A stretch of DNA of 64,000 nucleotides from Devosia sp. 66-14 (GCA_001899085.1 MKVB01000001.1:768281-832280), one strand, 5' to 3'. Numbered from the stretch's first letter, positions 1 through 8,397 are shown. The notes: generated by a model from the sequence alone, not told the origin. Program-made: numbers and translations.

Positions 1-90
1 GACGAACGCCCACCATCTCGCCTTGCGGCTCGTCCGGCGGAATATCTGGAGCAGCCGTGGTGGCGCGTTCTGCACGTTGCCCCCCGACAA
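1..90 (-). CDS. GT61-family glycosyltransferase paralogue, N-terminal fragment cut by window edge
   Basis: Reading the minus strand from about position 90 down to 1 gives an open frame. Its translation, LSGGNVQ followed by a basic stretch and RKARWWAFV, matches the N-terminus of the complete GT61 gene at 238-1437 (LSGDNVR and RLMRWWVFAF). It is therefore the start of a second, tandem copy whose body lies outside the window. No ATG is available: a stop lies at 106-108, and the in-frame candidates are TTG at 90 and GTG at 75. An AGGAG lies 11 nt before the TTG. The start is inferred; homology is visible over only about 30 residues. Confidence 0.6.
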   Translation of the reverse strand, partial: MSGGNVQNAPPRLLQIFRRTSRKARWWAFV

Positions 91-157
91 ACCTGCACCA
101 ATCTCCTATCAAGCGGCTGGCGACCCTGGCAACCGATCGTTCAGTCGCCGCCACCCG
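72..157. repeat. Direct repeat copy A, 5' region of the partial GT61 paralogue
   Basis: This segment is an imperfect direct repeat of 1395-1490. Shared blocks include gcacgttg, cccccgacaa, tatcaagc, cctggcaac and the run ending ccacccg. Copy A lacks about 13 nt present in copy B. The repeat covers the 5' end and upstream region of each GT61 gene, so it looks like the trace of a gene duplication rather than a mobile element. Confidence 0.7.
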
Positions 158-237
158 CCGCAATCGGTCCGCGATAGCCCCTTGCGCATCCGCCGCGGTC
201 TCGACCGGTCCGATCACCGGCCGCCAGGATCAGGGCT

Positions 238-1437
238 TCAGAGGCCGAAATGGGCGACGATTGCCGCCTCGACTGCGGCCGGGTCAACGCGCCAGGTGCG
301 GTCGCCGGCATCGACGGCGTCATCGGTTGGCTCTCCGAAGACGTAGCCGAGCTGGCCAGCCCGCTGGCTGATCAGCACATCCATCTTGACGAACCACTCG
401 ATCGAGCTGACCAGCAGCACCTTGGTCTCAGGTGGACTGAACACCGTGCTGTGCATGGCTGACCCACCAAGCCCCGCAATCATCCCCGCGGTGCTGAACA
501 GCGCGATCTGATCCTCGATCGGCAACTGTTCGGGATGCACGATCCGGAAGCCGCGGCGCTCGAATATCGCTTCTATTTCCGCCTCATTGACCAGGCGGCG
601 ACGCCGAATGCGCGACCGGGAAATGAATATCCGTTCTGCCCGCTCTACGTTCGAGGCGTTTCCCAGCAGCCTCCACCGCGTGAAGGCTTCCCGCGCCAGT
701 GGGTGCAGCGACCGCTCGAGATGGACCAGGCGATCCGGCAGAAAGGCGCGCCGGCAGAACAGCGGCTCCTCGTAGTAGCGCACCCGCGATGGATCGATCC
801 CGAGGCCACCGATCAGGCTGTCGATGGTCCTTGAGCGCGGTATCGAAGTTGCGATCTGAATGCCGGCCGGCACGCGATCGAGCAGCATGAGCCGTGGCAA
901 CGCTTCCAGCAGGTTGTGGCCATAATTGTCGGTGAAGTGGCAATCGACCACGAACACCTCGCCCTGAGCCTGCTGCGATGGACGAAACGGGTGCGGCGGC
1001 CGTGTCGCCAACCCGGCGAGGGCCCTTGAATCGATTGAGACCCCCCGGCTCTGCGGCAGCACGGTGCCGCTGCGCCGGTCGACGAACAGGTGCCCCGTCA
1101 CCAGCACCACATCGTCGGCCACCGAGACTGTCGGCTCCGGGATGTCGACGGCTGACGGCAGTTCGTCGATGGAACCGGGAACGAGCTCCCCGTAAAACAT
1201 CGGGCGCGGCACATCCACACGCAGGCCGGTCCTTGGTTCAGCTGCGCTGGGCGCCTCGGCGAGTGTCCAGGGTGGTGGCTTCAGCCGGGGATGACCTGGC
1301 CTGAAAAGCCCACTGAAAGCGAAAACCCACCACCGCATCAGACGACCGGTCTGACGCAGCTTCCGCAGCACGTGCCGTGCCGTATCGCCCCGACGCACGT
1401 TGTCCCCCGACAAGCCCGCGCGATTTCTCCTGGCCAT
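238..1437 (-). CDS. Glycosyltransferase family 61 protein (DUF563)
   Basis: A 399-residue protein with the hallmarks of the GT61/DUF563 family of cytoplasmic glycosyltransferases involved in capsule, LPS or exopolysaccharide assembly. DNYGHNLLE is at residues 170-178, the basic ISRSRIRRRR at 272-281, HPEQLPIEDQ at 301-310 and GLGGSAMHS at 322-330, in the order expected for the family. The acceptor and donor sugars cannot be read from sequence. The annotated ATG at 1437 precedes an AGGAG that is itself followed by a TTG. The paralogue at the window edge keeps the AGGAG and TTG but not the ATG, so the true start may be the TTG about eight codons in. Confidence 0.85.
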   Translation of the reverse strand: MARRNRAGLSGDNVRRGDTARHVLRKLRQTGRLMRWWVFAFSGLFRPGHPRLKPPPWTLAEAPSAAEPRTGLRVDVPRPMFYGELVPGSIDELPSAVDIPEPTVSVADDVVLVTGHLFVDRRSGTVLPQSRGVSIDSRALAGLATRPPHPFRPSQQAQGEVFVVDCHFTDNYGHNLLEALPRLMLLDRVPAGIQIATSIPRSRTIDSLIGGLGIDPSRVRYYEEPLFCRRAFLPDRLVHLERSLHPLAREAFTRWRLLGNASNVERAERIFISRSRIRRRRLVNEAEIEAIFERRGFRIVHPEQLPIEDQIALFSTAGMIAGLGGSAMHSTVFSPPETKVLLVSSIEWFVKMDVLISQRAGQLGYVFGEPTDDAVDAGDRTWRVDPAAVEAAIVAHFGL

Positions 1438-1490
1438 GTCGTATCAAGCCGCCGGCAAGCCTGGCAACTGATCCTTCAGTCCGCCACCCG
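1395..1490. repeat. Direct repeat copy B, 5' end of the complete GT61 gene
   Basis: This is the second copy of the segment at 72-157. It covers the first codons of the GT61 gene and reaches into the 3' end of the neighbouring EEP gene, whose stop is at 1476. Conservation of the non-coding part suggests that duplication included the ribosome binding region. Confidence 0.7.
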
Positions 1491-2417
1491 TATTTCGGCA
1501 AGCAGCCCGCGGTGGTTGGAGCCCATTGCGTCGCCCAGCGCATCGACCTTGTCGATCACCAGCGGCGCCTGGGTGAAGATGTTGTCGATCGGCACGCCCA
1601 GCGGACCAAGCCGAACCGGCCAGGTCGCCGGATAGCCAGGGCCGGGCAGCAATTGCTGCCTGGTCATCAGCCGCTCGATGGCCTCGGACCAGGCGGCGGC
1701 GTTGAAGTCACCCGCCAGCACCACCGGCCCCTCCAGCCTGCCGATCACCGCGCCGAGCTTTGCCAGTTCCTCGGCGGCAAACTCATCGAAATAAGGTTTG
1801 ACCAGGTGCGCGGCCACCAGGTTCACCCGCTGGCCGCCGATCTCGGTGGTGGCCGTCACCAGCCGGTTGAGCCAGATGCCGCTCATCGACTGTACCGAGA
1901 CATCCGCCAGCGGCGTGCGCGACAGAATGACCACCCCGCCGCAGGGGGAGCCGTCTTCGCAGCCGCCGAAATACGGGTACGCGGCGCGAAGCACGTCGAC
2001 ATACGCTGCAATCGGTGACGCCTCCAGCAGCACCACTACGTCGGCCCCCGATCCGGCGACGAAGCGCGCAATGCCTTCGCCGTTCGGGTTGCTGGTGAGG
2101 ATATTGAAACTGAGCAGTTTCAGCAGCGGTTTGCTGGGCGCGGCGACCAGCGCCTCGCGTGCTTCCTGCTGGCGGTAGATGATCGCAGCGCCCTGCCCGG
2201 CGCTGACCGCGAAAGCCAGGAGGAAGAGCAGCGCCCGACGCCAGGCTCCGCCAATCAACAGCAGCAGCACCAGGCCCAGCAAGACCGCCGCGATGTGGAA
2301 GCGCAGCGACTGCAGCAATGCCTGGCCGGGAATCCCCAGGTCGACGCTTACCGCCACCAGCACGCCGGCGACCACCAGGGCCAGAGCGGTGAGCCCGCCC
2401 CTCAGTTCTCGCAGCAT
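1476..2417 (-). CDS. Endonuclease/exonuclease/phosphatase (EEP) family protein, membrane-anchored
   Basis: A 313-residue protein. Residues 1-90 form about three hydrophobic helices, and the rest is an EEP fold of the DNase I-like superfamily. Visible motifs are LLSFNI (start of the catalytic domain), VVLLEAS with the metal-binding Glu, VLAGDFN with the Asp/Asn pair, and a C-terminal SNHRG with the catalytic His. This layout is typical of YafD-like proteins with a periplasmic EEP domain, whose substrates are mostly unknown. The ATG is preceded by a GGAG. It lies just upstream of the GT61 gene on the same strand. Confidence 0.85.
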   Translation of the reverse strand: MLRELRGGLTALALVVAGVLVAVSVDLGIPGQALLQSLRFHIAAVLLGLVLLLLIGGAWRRALLFLLAFAVSAGQGAAIIYRQQEAREALVAAPSKPLLKLLSFNILTSNPNGEGIARFVAGSGADVVVLLEASPIAAYVDVLRAAYPYFGGCEDGSPCGGVVILSRTPLADVSVQSMSGIWLNRLVTATTEIGGQRVNLVAAHLVKPYFDEFAAEELAKLGAVIGRLEGPVVLAGDFNAAAWSEAIERLMTRQQLLPGPGYPATWPVRLGPLGVPIDNIFTQAPLVIDKVDALGDAMGSNHRGLLAEIRVAD

Positions 2418-2515
2418 GAGCGCTCCAGCAGTTCGACTCGGGCGTGAGCCTAGTGCGCTTCAGCCTCGCAGTGAAACGCCGAAACGTCTCCCTCCCCCCT
2501 GGGCCCTGCGTCCTG

Positions 2516-2965
2516 TCAGATCGGCTTCGTCATCTGCACGCAATCGCGCGCAAAGGTCAGAAGCTCCTGCTCGTCCCAGACCTCTGCGGACCAGCCGAGC
2601 TTTTCATAGAAACCGACCGCATCGCGGGCGGCGTTGAGCCACAACCGCTTCATGCCGCGTGCCCTGGCGTAGTCGATGAGCAAGGCTTCCAGCACCGAAC
2701 CGTGGCCCTGCCGCTGCAGATGCGGCACGATGGCGACGAGGCGGACGATGCCGCCCTCGTCGCGCGGATCGAGCCGCGTCGTGCCGATCGGCGCGCCGTC
2801 GAGCATGAGTACGAACTTGCTGTGGGCCGGTTCGATATCGTGCGGATGCGCCCGGTCGTAGACGAGCCCGGGGTGCCGTTCCGCGGTGAACAGCACCTGG
2901 AGCCGGATTCGATGCATCGCCTCCCAATCGTCAGGCGAAGCCAGTTCCCGCAGTTCGTAAGCCAT
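2516..2965 (-). CDS. GNAT family N-acetyltransferase
   Basis: A 149-residue single-domain GNAT acetyltransferase. The acetyl-CoA binding region reads VRLVAIVPHLQRQGHGS (Q/R-x-x-G-x-G/A pattern), followed by a helix and the late LNAARDAVGFYEKLGW strand-helix-strand typical of the family. An AGGAGG-like ribosome binding site precedes the ATG. The acceptor substrate is unknown. It lies downstream of the EEP/GT61 genes' strand partner and upstream of the 3' end of leuA, without clear operon linkage. Confidence 0.85.
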   Translation of the reverse strand: MAYELRELASPDDWEAMHRIRLQVLFTAERHPGLVYDRAHPHDIEPAHSKFVLMLDGAPIGTTRLDPRDEGGIVRLVAIVPHLQRQGHGSVLEALLIDYARARGMKRLWLNAARDAVGFYEKLGWSAEVWDEQELLTFARDCVQMTKPI

Positions 2966-3038
2966 CGTCTCCCTCCTGCTCCCGACAAGAAAGAGCCGCC
3001 CCGAAGGGCTGCTCCGAAGATGTCTGCTGCGGCTGGGA

Positions 3039-4634
3039 TCAACTCGCTGCGGCAGCCTCGGTGGCGCCTTGTGCCGCCGCGCCGCGTTCGAGCAGCAGGC
3101 GGTTATAGGCGTTGATATAGGCGCGGGCCGAGGCGACGAGCGTATCGGGCTCGGCGGCGTTGCCCGAAACGATACGGCCGTTCATTTCGAGGCGCACATG
3201 GGCGCTCGCCTGGGCATCGGTGCCGCCGGTGACGCCATCGATGGCGTAGAGCACCAGATGCGGGTCCTTGCCCACTGCCTGCTTGATGGCGTTGAAGATC
3301 GCATCCACCGAGCCGGTGCCGTCGAACGACGCCTTCACTTCGACCCCGTCGATGGTGATGGCGAGGTCGCAATGGTGCACGCCGCCGGTCTTGGACACCA
3401 CTTCCATATCGACCAGCTTGATCCGGTCGTCGACCGAGCCCGCCTCGTCATCGACCAGCGCCACGATATCGGCGTCGTAGACGTGCTTCTTGCGATCGGC
3501 CAGATCCTTGAAGCGCACGAACGCCTCCTGGAAAGCGTTGTCGCCGAGGTCGTAGCCCAGCTCCTTCAGCTTGTCCTTGAAGGCGGCGCGGCCCGAATGC
3601 TTGCCCATCACCAGGGTGGTTTCCTTGATGCCGACCGAGGCGGGCGTCATGATCTCGTAGGTCTGCGCATTCTTCAGCATGCCGTCCTGGTGGATGCCGC
3701 TTTCATGCGCGAAGGCGTTCTTGCCCACGATCGCCTTGTTGTACTGCACCGGAAAATTCGCCGCCGCCGAGACCACCTTGCTGGCCCGGCTCAGATGGGT
3801 CGAGTCGATCTCGGTGTCGTAGGGCATAGCGTCGCCGCGGGTGCGCAGCGCCATCACCACTTCCTCGAGCGCGGCATTGCCGGCGCGCTCGCCCAGCCCG
3901 TTGATGGTGCACTCGATCTGCCGGGCGCCACCGCGTACCGCGGCCAGCGAGTTGGCGACCGCGAGGCCGAGGTCGTTGTGGCAATGGGCCGAGAAGATCA
4001 CCTTGTCGGCGCCGGGGACCCGCTCGATGATCGAACGGAACATCGCCTCGTGCTCGGCCGGAATGGCGTAGCCGACCGTGTCGGGCAGGTTGATGGTGGT
4101 GGCGCCGGCCTTGATGGCGAGCTCGACGCAACGCGCCAGGTAGTCGATCGGCGTGCGGGTGGCGTCCATCGCCGACCATTCGACATTGTCGATCAGGTTG
4201 CGCGCCTGGGCGACTGTGGCGCTGATGATCTCCAGCACCTGCTCTTCGGTCTTTTTCATCTGGTGGGCCAGATGGATCGGCGAGGTGGAGACGAAAGTGT
4301 GGATGCGGCCCTGCCTGGCATGGCGCACCGCTTCGCCGGCGCGAGCGATGTCGCCGGGGATGGCACGGGCGAGGCCGGCGACCACCGAGTTCTTGACCTG
4401 CTTGGCCACGGCCACCACGGCTTCGAAATCGCCATTGCTGGCAATCGGGAAGCCGGCCTCGATGATATCGACGCCCATCTCGTCGAGGGCTTCCGCAACC
4501 TGGAGTTTTTCCTCCAGCGTCATGGTCGCGCCGGGGCTCTGCTCGCCGTCGCGCAGCGTCGTATCGAAGATGAAGACCCGATCTTTGTTGGAAGAGCTTG
4601 CTTTGTTGCTCGCTGCCGCTGCCTGGGTGCTCAT
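3039..4634 (-). CDS. leuA: 2-isopropylmalate synthase
   Basis: A 531-residue LeuA, which condenses acetyl-CoA with 2-oxoisovalerate in the first committed step of leucine synthesis. The TIM-barrel domain starts with FIFDTTLRDGEQSPGATM near residue 21, where Arg and Asp bind substrate and metal. It carries the metal-binding HCHNDLGLAVANS and the GLGERAGN motif. The C-terminal third is the regulatory LeuA dimerisation domain that senses leucine. Length fits the long (type 1) bacterial enzyme. It is preceded by a leader peptide rich in Leu codons (4750-4875), indicating transcriptional attenuation in addition to feedback inhibition. Confidence 0.97.
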   Translation of the reverse strand: MSTQAAAASNKASSSNKDRVFIFDTTLRDGEQSPGATMTLEEKLQVAEALDEMGVDIIEAGFPIASNGDFEAVVAVAKQVKNSVVAGLARAIPGDIARAGEAVRHARQGRIHTFVSTSPIHLAHQMKKTEEQVLEIISATVAQARNLIDNVEWSAMDATRTPIDYLARCVELAIKAGATTINLPDTVGYAIPAEHEAMFRSIIERVPGADKVIFSAHCHNDLGLAVANSLAAVRGGARQIECTINGLGERAGNAALEEVVMALRTRGDAMPYDTEIDSTHLSRASKVVSAAANFPVQYNKAIVGKNAFAHESGIHQDGMLKNAQTYEIMTPASVGIKETTLVMGKHSGRAAFKDKLKELGYDLGDNAFQEAFVRFKDLADRKKHVYDADIVALVDDEAGSVDDRIKLVDMEVVSKTGGVHHCDLAITIDGVEVKASFDGTGSVDAIFNAIKQAVGKDPHLVLYAIDGVTGGTDAQASAHVRLEMNGRIVSGNAAEPDTLVASARAYINAYNRLLLERGAAAQGATEAAAAS

Positions 4635-4678
4635 TTCAGTTTTCCTATCAAACGGCCGGGGTTCGAAAACCGTCGCGA

Positions 4679-4756
4679 CCGGACAAATCGTTGTTCGGTG
4701 ACTCTGCGCGCTCCCCTGACCACCCGCTCGCTAGCCGAGCTGTCGGTTATCAGGGG
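4679..4756 (-). promoter_or_regulatory. leuA leader RNA with hairpins (attenuator region)
   Basis: Between the leader peptide and leuA the transcript can fold. CCCCTGA, overlapping the leader stop codon, pairs with TCAGGGG (4713-4719 with 4750-4756 on the plus strand) and encloses a smaller GCTCG/CGAGC stem. Further downstream CCGAACAA can pair with TTTGTCCGG (4679-4698). I do not see a textbook U-tract terminator; the nearest is a GGTTTT after a weak CCG/CGG stem. The terminator form of this attenuator is therefore uncertain. Confidence 0.5.
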
Positions 4757-4875
4757 CTGATAAGAAGGAGAAGCAGGGCGGCCGGAAGCAGCAGCAGAGC
4801 GGCCGCAATCATCAGCCGGCTCTCACGAGCCTTCTGCTGGGCGGCGGCTATGGCAATGGCGCGGTTGCGCTGCAT
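4750..4875 (-). CDS. leuA leader peptide (leucine attenuator)
   Basis: A 41-residue open frame starts with ATG at 4875 and ends 115 nt before leuA. After a charged N-terminal half it carries ALLLLPAALLLLLISP. Nine of its ten leucines fall in two clustered runs just before the stop, as expected for a peptide whose ribosome stalls when charged Leu-tRNA is scarce. Attenuation of leuA by such peptides is known in alphaproteobacteria. The ribosome binding site is weak. The stop codon lies inside the left arm of a hairpin (CCCCTGA), linking translation to RNA folding. Confidence 0.8.
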   Translation of the reverse strand: MQRNRAIAIAAAQQKARESRLMIAAALLLLPAALLLLLISP

Positions 4876-4972
4876 TCGTCAGACCAAAACTAGCTACGCC
4901 GCAAATACTGCGCGAATTCCCGCGCTTGTGCAAGCCTTTGCGAAGCGGCGGCTAACGGAAGATGAAGCGACC

Positions 4973-5350
4973 CTACACATCCTTCGGCCGCTCGCGCCGA
5001 AACTGCACCTCGAGCAGCAACCCTTCGGGCCCCTCGACGAAGAACTGCCCGATCTCCGAATCGGGAATGCCGGTGATCCGGTACGGCCAACCGCCGGCCT
5101 CGATACGCGCCTTGGTCGGCTCGAACTCATACACCCCGAAGGCCACGTGATTGACCATGCCGCGCGGGAAATCGTGCTGTCGTGTCGCGACGTTCAGATG
5201 GATCGCCGGGTGCCCGTCGACATAAATCCAGTGCCCGGGGAAATCGAACGGCGGGCGAACGCCGTCCTCGGCGCCCAGCACCTCGGCGAAGAACCGCACC
5301 ATGCGCGGGCCATCCGACACGTCGATATTGATGTGATCGAGCCGCGGCAT
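4973..5350 (-). CDS. VOC (glyoxalase/bleomycin resistance) family protein
   Basis: A 125-residue protein built of two beta-alpha-beta-beta-beta units, as in the vicinal oxygen chelate superfamily. It opens with MPRLDHINIDVSDGPRMVRF, and its metal-ligand candidates are His6, the His of AIHLNV, the His of VNHVAFG and the Glu of LLLEVQF. Its ATG overlaps the stop of the upstream membrane protein by one base, so the two are translationally coupled. The substrate is unknown; VOC members include glyoxalases, dioxygenases and resistance proteins. Confidence 0.85.
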   Translation of the reverse strand: MPRLDHINIDVSDGPRMVRFFAEVLGAEDGVRPPFDFPGHWIYVDGHPAIHLNVATRQHDFPRGMVNHVAFGVYEFEPTKARIEAGGWPYRITGIPDSEIGQFFVEGPEGLLLEVQFRRERPKDV

Positions 5351-5754
5351 CAGTTGAACGCCAGCACCGCGAACACCACGATTGCCAGCAGCGACACCAC
5401 CGCGACAATGCGGCCGAGCCGCACGCGTGCCGTGGCGGCAGCATCGCCGGCGCGCATTCGGCGCGCCGACACCGCCGATGTGACGACGCCCGCAGCCAGC
5501 ACCAGCACGAAGCCCATCTTGGCCCAGAACCAGTGGCTGACGCCGTCGAAGCCGCCATAGCGCACCCAGATCAGCAACGGCCCGCTGAGCAGCAGCACGA
5601 TGATGCCGTAGTGCCCGAAGCCGGTCAGCAGCCGGTTGGTCTGGGGCGCCGCTCCAGCCTGCCCCATCATCCCCAGCAGCGGCAGGAACGCCGCCGCCAC
5701 CAGCATGAGACCAACGAGATGGGCGATGAGCAGCACCGTGAAGACGACGTCCAA
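5350..5754 (-). CDS. Four-helix integral membrane protein, paralogue of the next gene
   Basis: About 134 residues with four hydrophobic helices and short loops, ending VVFAVLAFN. I chose the TTG at 5754 because the stop of the upstream gene (5762-5764) lies just before it; a longer frame would run back into that gene. The organisation and the C-terminal VVF(A/S)xxAFN are shared with the protein at 5762-6187, so the two are tandem paralogues, possibly a hetero-oligomer. No catalytic motif is visible. It is coupled to the downstream VOC gene by a one-base overlap. Confidence 0.75.
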   Translation of the reverse strand: MDVVFTVLLIAHLVGLMLVAAAFLPLLGMMGQAGAAPQTNRLLTGFGHYGIIVLLLSGPLLIWVRYGGFDGVSHWFWAKMGFVLVLAAGVVTSAVSARRMRAGDAAATARVRLGRIVAVVSLLAIVVFAVLAFN

Positions 5755-5761
5755 GATAGCC

Positions 5762-6187
5762 TCAGTTGAACGCGAAGACGGCGGAAAACACCACGACGAG
5801 GAATGCCACACCGGTCAGCTGGCCGAGCATCTTGCCCCGCTTTGCGGCGGCCATGTCCCCCTGCCCGGCCTTCTTGCGATTGGCCTCGTTGAGGCCGATG
5901 CACACGATCATCGCGGCGATGCCGAGCATCTTGATCCAGAACCAGAAGTTGGGGACCTCCCAGTTCCACTTCAGCCACAGCGTCAACAGACCGGTCACCA
6001 GCAGCGTCGCCAGAGCGTACTTGCCGACCTTGGCAAAGCCCTCGACGATCTCGAACAACAGGCCGCGCTGTTCCGGCGTGGCCGTCGGCAGTTTGGCGCC
6101 CACGATCGGCATAAGCACCAGATTGGCGCCGCCGGCGATGAAGGCGACGATGTGGATGAAGAAAATCAGCAGCGCGACAACAGACAC
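5762..6187 (-). CDS. Four-helix integral membrane protein
   Basis: A 141-residue membrane protein starting from GTG at 6187 with GGAGGG upstream. Four predicted transmembrane helices are arranged like those of the next gene. A conserved aromatic patch, WFWIK, in the third helix matches HWFWAK in the paralogue. A basic cytoplasmic-type loop (RKKAGQG) lies between helices 3 and 4. It heads a three-gene operon with a paralogue and a VOC protein. Function is not recognisable from sequence. Confidence 0.8.
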   Translation of the reverse strand: MSVVALLIFFIHIVAFIAGGANLVLMPIVGAKLPTATPEQRGLLFEIVEGFAKVGKYALATLLVTGLLTLWLKWNWEVPNFWFWIKMLGIAAMIVCIGLNEANRKKAGQGDMAAAKRGKMLGQLTGVAFLVVVFSAVFAFN

Positions 6188-6279
6188 GGCTCAGCCCTCC
6201 CAATACCCGTCTGGAGGCTAGCCGAACCGCGCCGCCGCCACTAGCGCCGCTTGATCGTTCCGCCCTGCTTTCGCGAGGC

Positions 6280-7167
6280 TCAGTCGCCCAGGTTGAGCGT
6301 GCCTTCTCCGACGATCACCGCATGGCCGCCAATGCCGCCATGGATCAGCTTGTCGCTATCCTTGCGCAACTGCATGGTGATCAGGCTCGGCCGTCCCATC
6401 TCGTGGCCCTGCCGCAGGCGGAACTCGTGCTGGCCGTTGTCGGTGTGACGCGCCACAAGGCCGATCAGCGCCGCAGCCGCGGAGCCGGTGGCCGGATCCT
6501 CGCCCAGCCCCATCCCCGGGGCGAACATGCGGGCGGCAAAGTCGTTGCCGGGCTCGTCGGGCGTCAACGTGAAGACGTAGATCGCGCCACGCCCCGACGG
6601 ATAGGTGTCGTCCCAGCCCCGCCGCTCGAGCCTGATCCGCTTCAGCGCCGCGGCATCGCGCACCGGCACCAGATAATAGGGCACGCCGGCCGAGAACACC
6701 GCCGGCCGATACGGTCCGCAGCCGATCTCCTCGGGATCGAGTCCCAGCGTCCCGGCGATCGCATCCGCCGCCGGGGCATGTCCGGCTTCCTCCGGCAGGC
6801 GCGGCAGCGCAAAGCGCGCCAGCCCGACATCTTTCTCGACCCGCTCGATCACGCAGGTGATGACGCCGACCTGTTCTTCGAGCCGCACGGCAGTGCTGCG
6901 ATTCTGCAGCCCCAGCACCACCGCGGCGCCGACCGTCGGGTGACCGGCGAAAGGCAGCTCGATACTCGGGGTGAAAATGCGCACCGCCGCGGCATGTCGT
7001 TCGGACTGCGCCTTCTGGATGAAGACCGTCTCGGACAAATTGAACTCGGCGGCGATCGCCTGCATCTGGTCGTCGAGCAGCCCGTCGGCCTTGAGCACCA
7101 CGGCCAGGGGATTGCCCTTCAACCGCTCGGTGGTGAAGACATCAAGCAGCACATAGTTCAGTTTCAT
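6280..7167 (-). CDS. PhzF family isomerase/epimerase
   Basis: A 295-residue PhzF-fold protein made of two diaminopimelate-epimerase-like halves. The diagnostic features are KGNPLAVV near the N-terminus, LSETVF carrying the catalytic Glu, the FTPSIELPFAGHPTVGAA loop, and GEDPATGSAAAAL in the second half. Members isomerise trans-2,3-dihydro-3-hydroxyanthranilate or related small acids. Without phenazine genes nearby, this copy more likely has a housekeeping or catabolic role. It appears to be a single-gene unit. Confidence 0.9.
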   Translation of the reverse strand: MKLNYVLLDVFTTERLKGNPLAVVLKADGLLDDQMQAIAAEFNLSETVFIQKAQSERHAAAVRIFTPSIELPFAGHPTVGAAVVLGLQNRSTAVRLEEQVGVITCVIERVEKDVGLARFALPRLPEEAGHAPAADAIAGTLGLDPEEIGCGPYRPAVFSAGVPYYLVPVRDAAALKRIRLERRGWDDTYPSGRGAIYVFTLTPDEPGNDFAARMFAPGMGLGEDPATGSAAAALIGLVARHTDNGQHEFRLRQGHEMGRPSLITMQLRKDSDKLIHGGIGGHAVIVGEGTLNLGD

Positions 7168-7242
7168 ATCGGGGCTCCGCGACGGGCAGCAGTTGCGGTG
7201 GCGGTACGCACGCTGTCAAGCCGCAGCCGAGGGGGCGGCGAG

Positions 7243-7740
7243 CTAAATCTTGGCGAGCGCGAACGCTGCCTTGTCGAGCCCCAGTTCGTCCACCACGGCA
7301 TCGACGGCCACCTGATGATCGTCGCGCTCATGCAGCCCCGAAATGGTGACGCAGCCGATCGGCCCGAACCCCTTCATGCGGATCGGGAACGCCCCGCCCG
7401 CCAGCACGAAATCGGCGCCGTCGAGCGCCCGATTCGGCGTAAACAGCCGATCCTCGCGCGCCTGCTCGAGCGCCACGCGATAGCTCGACTTCAGCAGCCG
7501 CTGCACGGTGTTGATCTTGCGGCGCACCCAGTTCGGGTTATCGGCCGTGGTCCCCGGCATCGCCGCGTAGAACATCTGTCGGTCCCAGGTGCGGACATCG
7601 ACCACGAGGCCGAGCTTCTCGCGGAGCGCGCGCTCGCGCACCCGCGTGCCGATCGAGTAGGCGACATGTTCATCGAACTGGCTGAACTCCAGCCCACGCT
7701 CCTGTTCGATGATCTTCGCGATGTCGTCTGCCGTGGCCAT
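7243..7740 (-). CDS. UPF0303 / HbpS-GlcG-like (DUF336) protein
   Basis: A 165-residue protein from the ATG at 7740 (MATADD). A longer in-frame extension to 7902 runs into the GFA-gene intergenic region and has no good start. The central and C-terminal parts (GGAFPIRMKGFGPIGCVTISGL, here abbreviated by its ends GGAFPI and VTISGL) match the UPF0303 branch of the HbpS/GlcG fold, often annotated as heme-degrading domain. Biochemical function is not settled for the family. Confidence 0.85.
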   Translation of the reverse strand: MATADDIAKIIEQERGLEFSQFDEHVAYSIGTRVRERALREKLGLVVDVRTWDRQMFYAAMPGTTADNPNWVRRKINTVQRLLKSSYRVALEQAREDRLFTPNRALDGADFVLAGGAFPIRMKGFGPIGCVTISGLHERDDHQVAVDAVVDELGLDKAAFALAKI

Positions 7741-7822
7741 ATCGTCCGCTCCTGTTTGCGCGCGATATAGCCAGCCGGTCTGCCTCACGGCAAGCGGCTC
7801 CGGTGGTGCGCTTGGATACGGC

Positions 7823-8296
7823 TCAGGCCGTTGCGGCGCTCCAGGCATCATAGAGCGGCTGCCGGTCGGGGGGCTGGCCGGGGAAATTGACCTGGCTCGC
7901 ATCGATCACCGCCCAGGGCAGCCGGCTGGCGGTCCAGATATTGCCGATCGGCGCGGCCCAGCTCGGATCATCGAGCGTACCGGGCTTGACCACCAGCATG
8001 GCCGGCGACGCCAGCGGTTCATTCCACAGCTTGGTGCCGCAGCGGACGCAGCCGAGCATGCGGACCGTGCGCCCGCTATCGGCCGGCTTGTCGAAAGCCG
8101 TCAGTTCGCCGCTCAGGTGTTCGACGCGCTCGCGCGCGATCGGCATCGACATCGAGTGCGTTGCCCCGCTCGCGCGCTGGCAGTCGCGACAATGGCAATT
8201 GTAGACCGCCAGCGGAGGCGCGGTAATCCGGTACCGCACCGCGCCGCATTGGCAGCCCCCCTCCACCGGAAACACCGGCAGCTCGATCTCACGCAT
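7823..8296 (-). CDS. GFA family zinc-binding protein
   Basis: A 157-residue protein with the Gfa/CENP-V fold. Its zinc ligands are visible as GGCQCGAVRY near residue 14, NCHCRDCQRASGA near 47 and a C-x-x-C (CVRCGTKLW) near 92. The family is named after glutathione-dependent formaldehyde-activating enzyme, but most members have unproven substrates. It is transcribed away from the DUF1127 gene at 8398. The shared intergenic region contains the 10-bp palindrome GAACCGGTTC at 8321-8330. Confidence 0.88.
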   Translation of the reverse strand: MREIELPVFPVEGGCQCGAVRYRITAPPLAVYNCHCRDCQRASGATHSMSMPIARERVEHLSGELTAFDKPADSGRTVRMLGCVRCGTKLWNEPLASPAMLVVKPGTLDDPSWAAPIGNIWTASRLPWAVIDASQVNFPGQPPDRQPLYDAWSAATA

Positions 8297-8397
8297 TCGC
8301 CTACCTCACCCTTTCGTTCAGAACCGGTTCAACCGGCTTGCGCCATTGAGCGCCGCAATCGCCGGAACAGCCGGCTCAACCCCTTGGACCTTCGACC

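Noticed and set aside
3069..4760. A 563-residue open frame antisense to leuA
   Set aside because: It lies fully opposite a confident leuA, is His/Asp/Gly/Arg-rich without domains, and has no ribosome binding site.
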